Shown here: positions 14,648 to 20,701 of the stretch, piece by piece
Layout: the number at the start of each line of letters is the position of its first letter
Numbering within the stretch: position 1 is the first letter of the stretch
Assembly (NCBI GenBank): GCA_900551435.1
Contig: URVW01000038.1
Coordinates: 1 to 20,701, forward strand
From: an uncultured Faecalibacterium sp.
GTDB lineage: Bacteria > Bacillota > Clostridia > Oscillospirales > Ruminococcaceae
DNA length: 20,701 nucleotides
Direction of reading: 5' to 3'
Translations under genes and position numbers: made by a program
The notes under the pieces: model-generated
What the model was told of the DNA's origin: nothing
What the model saw: the letters and a program-made list of their open reading frames with translations, nothing else
The model's database searches: none

Positions 14648-15964
14648 ATGAAAAAACACTTTGCCGTGCTCTGCGCCGCGCTGCTGTGTCTGCTGGCGGC
14701 ATTCGCGCCGGCGGCTTCGGCGGCAGCGCCGGCGCTGACAACGACGGAAGCGTACTGCATCATCGATGCCGACACGGGTTTGGTGCTGGCACAGCAGAAT
14801 ATGGACGAAGAACTGCACCCGGCGTCCATCACCAAGGTGATGACGCTGGGTCTTGCCTGTGAAAAGGCGCAGGGCAAGTGGGACGGCGTCAAGCTGACCG
14901 TCAGCCACGAGGACGTCTACTCGCTGGCGGGAACGGATTCCAGCCACATCGCCCTGCAAGAAGGGGAGCAGGTCCCCCTGACCGATGCCCTCTATGCCAC
15001 GATGATGGCCAGCGCCAACGACGGCGCGAATCTGCTGGCGGAATACTTCGGCGGCGGGACCATCGCGGACGGTGTGGCAGAGATGAACGCGCAGGTCAAG
15101 GAGCTTGGCCTGAAGCACACCCATTTCGCCAACCCGCACGGCATCAGCGATGACGACCACTATACCAGCTGCTACGACATGGCGCAGATCCTCCGCTGGG
15201 CGCTGACCCAGCCGGGGTTCGAGACGCTGTTTACCCGCAACGAGATGTACACGATGGCTTCGACCAATGTTCAGCCCGTGACCCGGTATTTCCATCAGCA
15301 GGATAAGATGCGGGTGGGGTCCAGCCGGTACTATATCCCGTCCATCCTCGGCTCCAAGATCGGCTATACCAACATCGCCCGCTACAGCTATGTCTGTCTG
15401 GCGGAGCAGAACGGTGTCCGGCTGATCTGCGTGACCATGCAGAGTCAGCTGAAGACCGATAAATACAACGACGTCCGCACCCTGCTGGACTACGCTTTCA
15501 GCACCTACACCGGCTACATGGACATCCCTGCGCAGGGGGTCACGCAGGAATTGGAAGTCGTGGGCGGCGGTGCAGCCATGGGAACGGTCACGGTCAGCGA
15601 CCCGGGCATCCGGCTGCTGCTGGCCGACGGCCTGACCGCTGAGGACGTGTCCGTGACGCTGGAACTGCCCGAACGCTACATTTTGGGGGTTGACCCGGAG
15701 GTGTATGCGGTGTATACCATTCAAGGCCGCGGTCTGCAGGAATCCGCCAGCGTCCGGGTCAAGGCCGCGGTGGAAGGGCTGGAAGAGGTCGTGGCGGCCA
15801 ATGCCAACGTCGAACTTTCCGTCTCCCGCGACCCCAAAAAGACAGCGGGCGGACTGCTGGCCATCTCGCTGGGCGCAACAGTATTGGCGGCGGTCGTGGT
15901 GTTCGCTGTCATCCGGGTCCGCACGAACCGCAAAAAGCGGCGCAGGTCCAGAAGCAAGCACTAA
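14648..15964 (+). CDS. dacF: D-alanyl-D-alanine carboxypeptidase (DacF/PBP5 type, S11 family)
   Basis: Exported penicillin-binding enzyme that trims the terminal D-Ala of peptidoglycan pentapeptides. The 438 residues show a signal peptide (about 1-26, AASAAAP), active-site SITK (Ser60-Lys63), SAN (122-124), then KIG at 237-239 where the family has KTG, a PBP5-like C-terminal beta domain, and a C-terminal membrane helix (about 403-424) followed by a strongly basic tail. The GGAG-type site just upstream sets the ATG. It follows dpaB by 73 nt with its own promoter. Sporulation-specific DacF is suggested only by that neighbourhood; a housekeeping DacA is equally possible, so the symbol is provisional. 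Confidence 0.88.
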   Translation: MKKHFAVLCAALLCLLAAFAPAASAAAPALTTTEAYCIIDADTGLVLAQQNMDEELHPASITKVMTLGLACEKAQGKWDGVKLTVSHEDVYSLAGTDSSHIALQEGEQVPLTDALYATMMASANDGANLLAEYFGGGTIADGVAEMNAQVKELGLKHTHFANPHGISDDDHYTSCYDMAQILRWALTQPGFETLFTRNEMYTMASTNVQPVTRYFHQQDKMRVGSSRYYIPSILGSKIGYTNIARYSYVCLAEQNGVRLICVTMQSQLKTDKYNDVRTLLDYAFSTYTGYMDIPAQGVTQELEVVGGGAAMGTVTVSDPGIRLLLADGLTAEDVSVTLELPERYILGVDPEVYAVYTIQGRGLQESASVRVKAAVEGLEEVVAANANVELSVSRDPKKTAGGLLAISLGATVLAAVVVFAVIRVRTNRKKRRRSRSKH

Positions 15965-16056
15965 ATAAAAATCATCGCGCAAAAGCCCGCAAGGACTTTT
16001 CCAAATACAACAAAACAACAAAAACGATAAGGAAAAAACAGAGAGGAAACAGAAAT

Positions 16057-16623
16057 ATGGGTAAGTTTATTTTTACGCAGACCGAGATCCCCGGTGTTGT
16101 TGTGATCGAGCCGCAGGTGTTCGGCGATGACCGTGGTTATTTCATGGAGACCTATCAGAAGGACCAGTTCGCAGAAGCCGGCATCGACAAGGAATTCGTG
16201 CAGGACAACCAGAGCCGCTCCACCCGCGGCGTTCTGCGCGGTCTGCACTTCCAGAAGAACCACACGCAGGGCAAGCTGGTGCGCGTGACCAAGGGCGAAG
16301 TCTATGACGTCGCTGTGGACTGCCGTCCCCACAGCGCTACCTTCGGCAAGTGGGTGGGCGTCACCCTATCCGAGGAGAACAAGAAGATGTTCTATATCCC
16401 CGAGGGCTTTGCACACGGCTTCCTCGTCCTGAGCGACGTGGCCGAGTTCTGCTATAAGTGCACCGATGTCTACGACCCCACCAGCGAGGGCGGCATCCCC
16501 TACGACGATCCTACCGTCAATGTCCAGTGGCCGGACTGCGGCTGCGAGCACAAGACCAGCGCAAAGGACAAGCTGCATGAGCCGTTTGCGGCCCAGAAGT
16601 TCGAGTTCTTTGAAAAGTGGTGA
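16057..16623 (+). CDS. rfbC: dTDP-4-dehydrorhamnose 3,5-epimerase
   Basis: Cupin-fold epimerase (RmlC) of the dTDP-L-rhamnose pathway. The 188 residues show FGDDRGYFMETY (22-33), the catalytic base His64 in GVLRGLHFQ (58-66), the GEVYDVAVDCR strand (80-90), IPEGFAHGFLVLSD (114-127) and the acid Tyr133 in FCYKCTDVYDP. GAGAGG ten bases upstream sets the start. The other dTDP-rhamnose genes (rfbA, rfbB, rfbD) are not in the window. It starts the glycan cluster and ends 6 nt before the ABC permease. No clear promoter or dacF terminator was found in the 92-nt gap; a weak hairpin is at 15981-16000. Confidence 0.94.
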   Translation: MGKFIFTQTEIPGVVVIEPQVFGDDRGYFMETYQKDQFAEAGIDKEFVQDNQSRSTRGVLRGLHFQKNHTQGKLVRVTKGEVYDVAVDCRPHSATFGKWVGVTLSEENKKMFYIPEGFAHGFLVLSDVAEFCYKCTDVYDPTSEGGIPYDDPTVNVQWPDCGCEHKTSAKDKLHEPFAAQKFEFFEKW

Positions 16624-16629
16624 TCGCCC

Positions 16630-17439
16630 GTGGCAAAACTGAAAGGAATGTTCAACGGCTTCTGGCGCTACCGCTATCTGCTGTGGAATCTCGTCAGCCG
16701 TGACTTCAAGCTGAAATACCGCCGCAGCGTGCTGGGCGTGGTGTGGAGCGTGCTGAACCCGCTGCTCATGTGCCTTGTGTACTGGGCCGTGTTCAGCAGC
16801 CTGATGGATATGCGCGGCAGCGGCATCGATAACTTCCCGGTGTTCCTGATGTGCGGCCAGCTGCTGTTCAACTTCTTCAATGAAGCGACCTCTTCCAGCA
16901 TGTCCAGCGTGCTCAGCGCCGCGCCGTTGCTGAAAAAGGTCTATATCCCGAAATATATCTTCCCGCTGGAAAAGTGCTGCTTCGCCATGGTGAACTGCGT
17001 GTTCAGCTTTGTGGCGCTGCTGCTGGTCATGATCTTTACCGGCGCACCGTTCCACCTGACCCTGATCGAAGCGCTCTATCCGCTGGTGACGCTCTTCTTC
17101 TTCAGCTTGGGCATGGGCCTGTTCCTCGCGGCGGCCACCGTGTTCTTCCGGGACATCATGCACATCTGGAGCGTGTTCATCACGGCGCTGCTCTACTTCT
17201 CGGCCATCTTCTACGATCCGACCCAGATGACCTTCTCCATCGGCGGCTTCAACATGCAGCAGATCATCAAGCTGAACCCGATGTACTGGTATATCACCGG
17301 CTTCCGCCGCACCCTGATGTGGGGCATCCCGCTGGACTTCAACATGTTCGCGGTCTGCGGCATCTGCGCGGTGCTGTCGATGGCGGTGGGCGTCTGGATG
17401 TTCCGCAAAACGCAGGACCGCTTCGTGCTGCATATTTAA
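16630..17439 (+). CDS. ABC-2 type polysaccharide export permease (Wzm/TagG-like)
   Basis: Membrane half of an ABC exporter that flips lipid-linked polysaccharide or teichoic-acid-type chains outward. The 269 residues have about six membrane segments and the cytoplasmic N-terminal signature DFKLKYRRSVLGVVWSVLNP (25-44), typical of Wzm, RfbA and TagG. The GTG start at 16630 gives the fuller protein; an ATG at 16648 with AAAGGA directly before it is an alternative. It is followed 12 nt later by its ATPase partner. Substrate is likely the rhamnose-containing or related glycan of this cluster. Confidence 0.92.
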   Translation: MAKLKGMFNGFWRYRYLLWNLVSRDFKLKYRRSVLGVVWSVLNPLLMCLVYWAVFSSLMDMRGSGIDNFPVFLMCGQLLFNFFNEATSSSMSSVLSAAPLLKKVYIPKYIFPLEKCCFAMVNCVFSFVALLLVMIFTGAPFHLTLIEALYPLVTLFFFSLGMGLFLAAATVFFRDIMHIWSVFITALLYFSAIFYDPTQMTFSIGGFNMQQIIKLNPMYWYITGFRRTLMWGIPLDFNMFAVCGICAVLSMAVGVWMFRKTQDRFVLHI

Positions 17440-17451
17440 GGAGGGGAGAAA

Positions 17452-18195
17452 ATGGAACCGATCATCAAAGTGGACAATGTTTCCATGTGCTTCAACCTCT
17501 CCACCGAAAAGCACGAGAGTCTGAAGGAATATCTTCTGGCCATGGTGCAGGGCCGGCTGCAGTACGATGAGTTTTATGCCCTGAAGGACGTCAGTCTGGA
17601 CATCATGCCGGGGGATTTTTACGGCCTTGTGGGCCTGAACGGCTCGGGCAAATCCACCCTGCTCAAGACCATTGCGGGCGTGTACAAGCCCACCAAGGGC
17701 AAAGTGACCGTCAACGGGACCATCGCGCCCCTGATCGAGCTGGGCGCGGGCTTCGATATGGACCTGACCGCCCGCGAGAACATCTACCTGAACGGCACGG
17801 TGCTGGGCTTTTCGCCCAAGTACCTCGATGAAAAATTCGACGAGATCGTGGAGTTCAGCGAACTGCAGAACTTCCTCGATGTCCCGCTGAAAAATTACTC
17901 TTCCGGCATGGTGGCCCGCATCGGCTTTGCCATCGCGACCATCACCAAGCCCGATATCCTCATCGCGGACGAGGTGCTGTCGGTGGGCGACTTCCTCTTC
18001 CAGCAGAAGTGCGAAAAGCGGATGCAGGAGCTGATGGCGGGCGGCACGACGGTCATTCTGGTGTCCCACTCCATCGAGCAGATCGAGCGGATGTGCAGCA
18101 AGGTGGCATGGCTGAGCCACGGCCATCTGAAGATGAACGGCGACACCGAGACGGTCTGCAACGCCTACAAGGCGACCCAGCGCGGCGAGGCTTGA
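17452..18195 (+). CDS. ABC polysaccharide export ATPase (Wzt/TagH-like)
   Basis: ATPase partner of the preceding permease. The 247 residues show Walker A GLNGSGKST (61-69), the IELGAGFDMDLTARENIYLNG stretch typical of Wzt in part (95-115), signature YSSGMVAR (149-156), Walker B ILIADE (169-174) and switch His206 in LVSHS. The protein ends just after the nucleotide-binding domain; the C-terminal glycan-recognition domain found in longer Wzt proteins is absent. AAGGAGG upstream sets the ATG. One base separates its stop from the glycosyltransferase start. Confidence 0.94.
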   Translation: MEPIIKVDNVSMCFNLSTEKHESLKEYLLAMVQGRLQYDEFYALKDVSLDIMPGDFYGLVGLNGSGKSTLLKTIAGVYKPTKGKVTVNGTIAPLIELGAGFDMDLTARENIYLNGTVLGFSPKYLDEKFDEIVEFSELQNFLDVPLKNYSSGMVARIGFAIATITKPDILIADEVLSVGDFLFQQKCEKRMQELMAGGTTVILVSHSIEQIERMCSKVAWLSHGHLKMNGDTETVCNAYKATQRGEA

Positions 18196-18196
18196 C

Positions 18197-20083
18197 ATGA
18201 ATGTACGACTGAAACGCGCCAAAGAGCTGATGGGCTATGCGGTGCAGCTGACCAAAGACGAGGGCCTTGGCACGATGGTGGCGCGGGGCGCGGGCTTCGT
18301 CAAGCGCCGCTTCTTCGGCAAAAAGGCCCGCTATCTGCCCGCCAAAAAGGTGCTGGAAGCCCAGCGCGCCGAGATGCAGGGCAAGACCGCCGAGACCTGC
18401 GGCCTTCCGACCATTTCCATCCTGACCCCGCTGTATAATACCCCGGAACGCTACCTGCGGGACTTTCTGGATTCCTTTGTCGATCAGACGGCCCCGAACG
18501 GCCAGCTCTGCCTTGCCGACGCTTCCGACAGCGAACACGGCAATGTGGAGCAGATCGTAAAGGAATATCAGGCGAAAGATCAACGCATCGTATACAAAAA
18601 AGTTGAAAACAAGGGCATCGCCGCGAACACCAATGCGGCGGAAGCCCTTGCGACCGGCGAATACCTCGCGCTGGCGGACCACGACGACATTCTGGCTCCG
18701 CACGCGCTGTACACGATGGGAAAAGCTATCTTGCAGCTGCGGGAGCGGGGAGAGCCGGACGGCTTTTTGTACAGCGACGAAGCGCTGTTTGCCAAGAGCA
18801 TCCAGCGCCCGCTCGTGGGTCATTTCAAGCCCGATTACGCACCGGATTATCTGCTCTGCTGCAACTACATCTGCCATTTGGCGGTGTTCCGCCGCAGCTT
18901 GTATGAGCAGCTGGGCGGGGAGCGCCCGGAGTGCGATGGCAGTCAGGACCACGACCTGTTCCTCCGGCTCATCGAGCAGGTGGGCGGTGCGGCCCATGTG
19001 CCTCAGGTGCTCTATTACTGGCGGGTGCACGCGGGTTCCACTTCGGGCGGAACGGACGCGAAGCCCTATGTGGCCGAAGCGGCCAAAAAGGCGCTGGCAG
19101 ACCACCTGACCCGCACCGGCCGGACCGGTACGGTGGAAGAGGGGCTGTTCCCCAGCACCTACCGGGTCAAATGGGACATCGAGGGTGACCCGAAAGTGAG
19201 CATCCTCATCCCGAATAAGGACCACACCGACGACCTTGAAAAGTGTCTGCACAGCATCTGGACCAAGACGACATGGGACAACTATGAGGTGGTGGTCATC
19301 GAGAACAACTCCACCGACCCGGCGACCTTTGCCTACTATGAACAGGCAAAAAAGCGCTACGAGGGCCTGAAGGTGGTCACCTATCCGAAGCAGGGCTTCA
19401 ACTTTTCGGGCATCAATAACTTTGGCCGGAAAGCGGCTTCGGGCGAGTATCTGCTGCTGCTCAACAACGATGTGGAAGTCATCAATGGTGATTGGCTGAC
19501 CGAGCTGCTGCGCCAGTGCGCCCACAAGGGCGGTGCGGCCATCTGCGGTGCGATGCTCTACTATCCGGACGACACGCTCCAGCACGCGGGCGTCGTGACG
19601 GGACTGGGCGGCTATGCGGGCCACAGCCATAAATATAAGGAGCGCGGCGGCAGCGGCTACATGTTCCGCGTGGCAACGGTGCAGGACTTCTCCGCCGTGA
19701 CCGGCGCTTGTCTGCTGGTTCGGGCGGAGGTCTACGATGCCGTCGGCGGGCTGGACGAAAATTTTGCAGTCGCGTTCAACGACGTGGACTTCTGTCTGCG
19801 GGTGCGGGATGCGGGCTATCGCATTGCGTGGACCCCCTACGCCCAGCTGACCCACTACGAGAGCAAGAGCCGCGGCGGCGACGAAAAAGACCCGGCCAAG
19901 GCGGCGCGGTTCGCGGCGGAACAGCAGCGGCTGTATGACATCCACGGCAAAGAAAACATTCTGGACGACCCCTATTACAATCCCAATCTGACCCGCGACC
20001 GGGAAGATTTTTCCGAGAGCGACGATCTGCGGAAGCTGAAAGAGGGCCGTGTGACAGTGCGGTTTCGCGGAGGCAAGGAATGA
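18197..20083 (+). CDS. Two-domain family 2 glycosyltransferase
   Basis: A 628-residue cytoplasmic protein with two GT-A domains in tandem, as in RfbC-type O-antigen and rhamnan synthases. Domain 1 (about 72-285): TISILTPLYNTP, the NKGIAANTNAA stretch, metal-binding DHDD (161-164) and a QDHDLFLRL acceptor-side motif (250-258). Domain 2 (about 333-560): VSILIPNKDH, NNSTD (370-374), LLNNDVE (421-427), GGLDENF and NDVDFCLRV (528-536). Residues 1-70 are basic and helical and match no domain I know. It begins one base after the ATPase stop and overlaps the next gene by 4 nt. Sugar donors and acceptors are not predictable here. Confidence 0.92.
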   Translation: MNVRLKRAKELMGYAVQLTKDEGLGTMVARGAGFVKRRFFGKKARYLPAKKVLEAQRAEMQGKTAETCGLPTISILTPLYNTPERYLRDFLDSFVDQTAPNGQLCLADASDSEHGNVEQIVKEYQAKDQRIVYKKVENKGIAANTNAAEALATGEYLALADHDDILAPHALYTMGKAILQLRERGEPDGFLYSDEALFAKSIQRPLVGHFKPDYAPDYLLCCNYICHLAVFRRSLYEQLGGERPECDGSQDHDLFLRLIEQVGGAAHVPQVLYYWRVHAGSTSGGTDAKPYVAEAAKKALADHLTRTGRTGTVEEGLFPSTYRVKWDIEGDPKVSILIPNKDHTDDLEKCLHSIWTKTTWDNYEVVVIENNSTDPATFAYYEQAKKRYEGLKVVTYPKQGFNFSGINNFGRKAASGEYLLLLNNDVEVINGDWLTELLRQCAHKGGAAICGAMLYYPDDTLQHAGVVTGLGGYAGHSHKYKERGGSGYMFRVATVQDFSAVTGACLLVRAEVYDAVGGLDENFAVAFNDVDFCLRVRDAGYRIAWTPYAQLTHYESKSRGGDEKDPAKAARFAAEQQRLYDIHGKENILDDPYYNPNLTRDREDFSESDDLRKLKEGRVTVRFRGGKE

Positions 20084-20616
20084 ACATCAAAGGCCATTTC
20101 GAGACGATCACCCGGCATAAGCTGCTGGTGATGAAATACTGCTTTGCCTGCGGCCTGTACGAACAGGGCTTGGCCCACGACCTGAGCAAATACAGCCCCA
20201 CGGAGTTCATCCCCGGCTGTATCTACTATCAGGGCGACCACAGCCCCAACGAAGCGGAGCGCGAAGCCAAGGGCTACACCTCGGCGTGGCTCCACCACAA
20301 GGGCCGGAACAAGCACCATCTGGAATACTGGATCGACTACAGCACCACCAAGGCGGGCCTGACCGGCATGAAGATCCCTCTGCGCTATGTCTGCGAGATG
20401 GTCTGTGACCGCGTGGCGGCCAGCCAGATCTATCTGGGCGACAAGTACACCGACGCTTCGGCGTGGGAATACTACGAGCGCAGCAAGGACCACTATCTGC
20501 TCCACCCGGAGACGCGCGCGCTGCTGGAAAAGCTGCTCAAAATGGTGCGCGACCTCGGGCAGGACCGCACCTTTGCGTACATGAAATTCCTGCTCGGCTG
20601 CGAGAAGGACTATTAA
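20080..20616 (+). CDS. DUF5662-like protein with HD-type metal-site pattern
   Basis: A 178-residue soluble protein, in my view of the DUF5662 family, with no established function. Conserved-looking residues are His13 (RHKLLV), His33-Asp34 (AHDLSKYSP), His72-His73, His79-His80 (NKHHLEYW) and Asp110 (VCDRVAAS). Spacing and order recall HD-domain phosphohydrolases, which bind metal through H...HD...H...D. That is inference from pattern, not a homology search. ATG overlaps the TGA of the glycosyltransferase (ATGA), so it is translationally coupled to the glycan cluster. The ribosome site GAGGCAAGGAA lies in the upstream gene. It could equally be an unrelated passenger of the operon. Confidence 0.8.
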   Translation: MNIKGHFETITRHKLLVMKYCFACGLYEQGLAHDLSKYSPTEFIPGCIYYQGDHSPNEAEREAKGYTSAWLHHKGRNKHHLEYWIDYSTTKAGLTGMKIPLRYVCEMVCDRVAASQIYLGDKYTDASAWEYYERSKDHYLLHPETRALLEKLLKMVRDLGQDRTFAYMKFLLGCEKDY

Positions 20617-20650
20617 AAAGAAAAAATAAGGGGCTGCTGCACCATTGCTC

Positions 20651-20701
20651 AACCTCTCCGTCACGGCTGCGCCGTGCCACCTCTCCTGATAGGAGAGGCC
20701 T
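20651..20701. repeat. Second copy of the hairpin-rich repeat (runs off the window)
   Basis: These 51 bases are the reverse complement of 8254-8304 with only five differences. Hairpins: CACGGC (20662-20667) with GCCGTG (20671-20676), loop TGC; CCTCTCCT (20680-20687) with AGGAGAGG (20691-20698), loop GAT. The rest of the element continues beyond the right edge. It begins 34 nt after the last gene of the glycan cluster. Confidence 0.88.

Noticed and set aside
15981..16000. Hairpin AAAAGCCC / GGACTTTT after dacF as a terminator
   Set aside because: One mismatch, a short stem and no T-run after it. It may still be weakly active, but it is not listed as a terminator.
14252..16021. Minus-strand open frame of 589 codons opposite dpaB and dacF
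   Set aside because: Spans two real genes and their promoter on the other strand, with no recognisable domain.
16366..18222. Minus-strand open frame of 618 codons opposite the glycan export genes
   Set aside because: Antisense to rfbC, the permease and the ATPase; His/Gln/Glu/Ala-rich shadow composition.
18053..19945. Minus-strand open frame of 630 codons opposite the glycosyltransferase
   Set aside because: Antisense to a two-domain GT2 protein with clear motifs. Length alone is not evidence in DNA of this GC content.

Overview
The window looks like chromosome of a moderately GC-rich gut Firmicute of the Oscillospiraceae, most like Faecalibacterium or a close relative. This rests on family-level recognition of the proteins, clostridial gene content (dipicolinate synthase, ECF S component, Gram-positive style DD-carboxypeptidase, DegV), strong GGAGG ribosome sites, and a hairpin-rich repeat of a type I associate with that group. 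No database was searched, so the genus is an inference.

Layout. 1-4120 (+): the F1 half of an ATP synthase operon, atpA (5' end outside the window), atpG, atpD, atpC, ending at a terminator shared with a convergent degV-family gene (4184-5026, -). 5027-5356: divergent promoter region. 5357-6736 (+): murC, ending at a terminator shared with convergent coaBC (6839-8035, -). 8036-8325: divergent promoters for coaBC and coaX, with a 135-bp hairpin-rich inverted repeat lying in the coaX leader. 8326-10944 (+): coaX, a Gfo/Idh/MocA-type oxidoreductase and an ECF transporter S component, then a terminator. 11195-13048 (+): three paralogous small lipoproteins of unknown function behind one clear promoter, then a terminator. 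13193-14574 (+): dpaA-dpaB (dipicolinate synthase), overlapping by 4 nt. 14648-15964 (+): a D,D-carboxypeptidase of the DacF type. 16057-20616 (+): a tightly packed surface-polysaccharide cluster of rfbC, a Wzm-like permease, a Wzt-like ATPase, a two-domain GT2 glycosyltransferase and a DUF5662-like protein. The window ends inside a second copy of the repeat, in inverted orientation.

How the genes fit together. coaBC and coaX cover pantothenate to phosphopantetheine (steps 1 to 3 of CoA synthesis). The ECF S component downstream of coaX is a good candidate for the vitamin importer feeding them. rfbC, the ABC pair and the glycosyltransferase make and export a rhamnose-containing or related cell-surface glycan. 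dpaAB and dacF are genes of the kind used in endospore formation and cortex or wall maturation, which is of interest if the organism belongs to a lineage usually described as non-sporing.

The strongest unusual signals are: (1) the repeat family, made of two diverged, inverted half-units, with two copies in this window that differ by two compensatory base-pair changes in a hairpin stem; (2) the lipoprotein triplet, with near-constant leader and signal peptide but strongly diverged mature parts; (3) the HD-like residue pattern in the DUF5662-like protein coupled to a glycan-export operon; (4) a KTG-to-KIG change in the carboxypeptidase. No CRISPR array, tRNA, rRNA, transposase or phage gene was seen.
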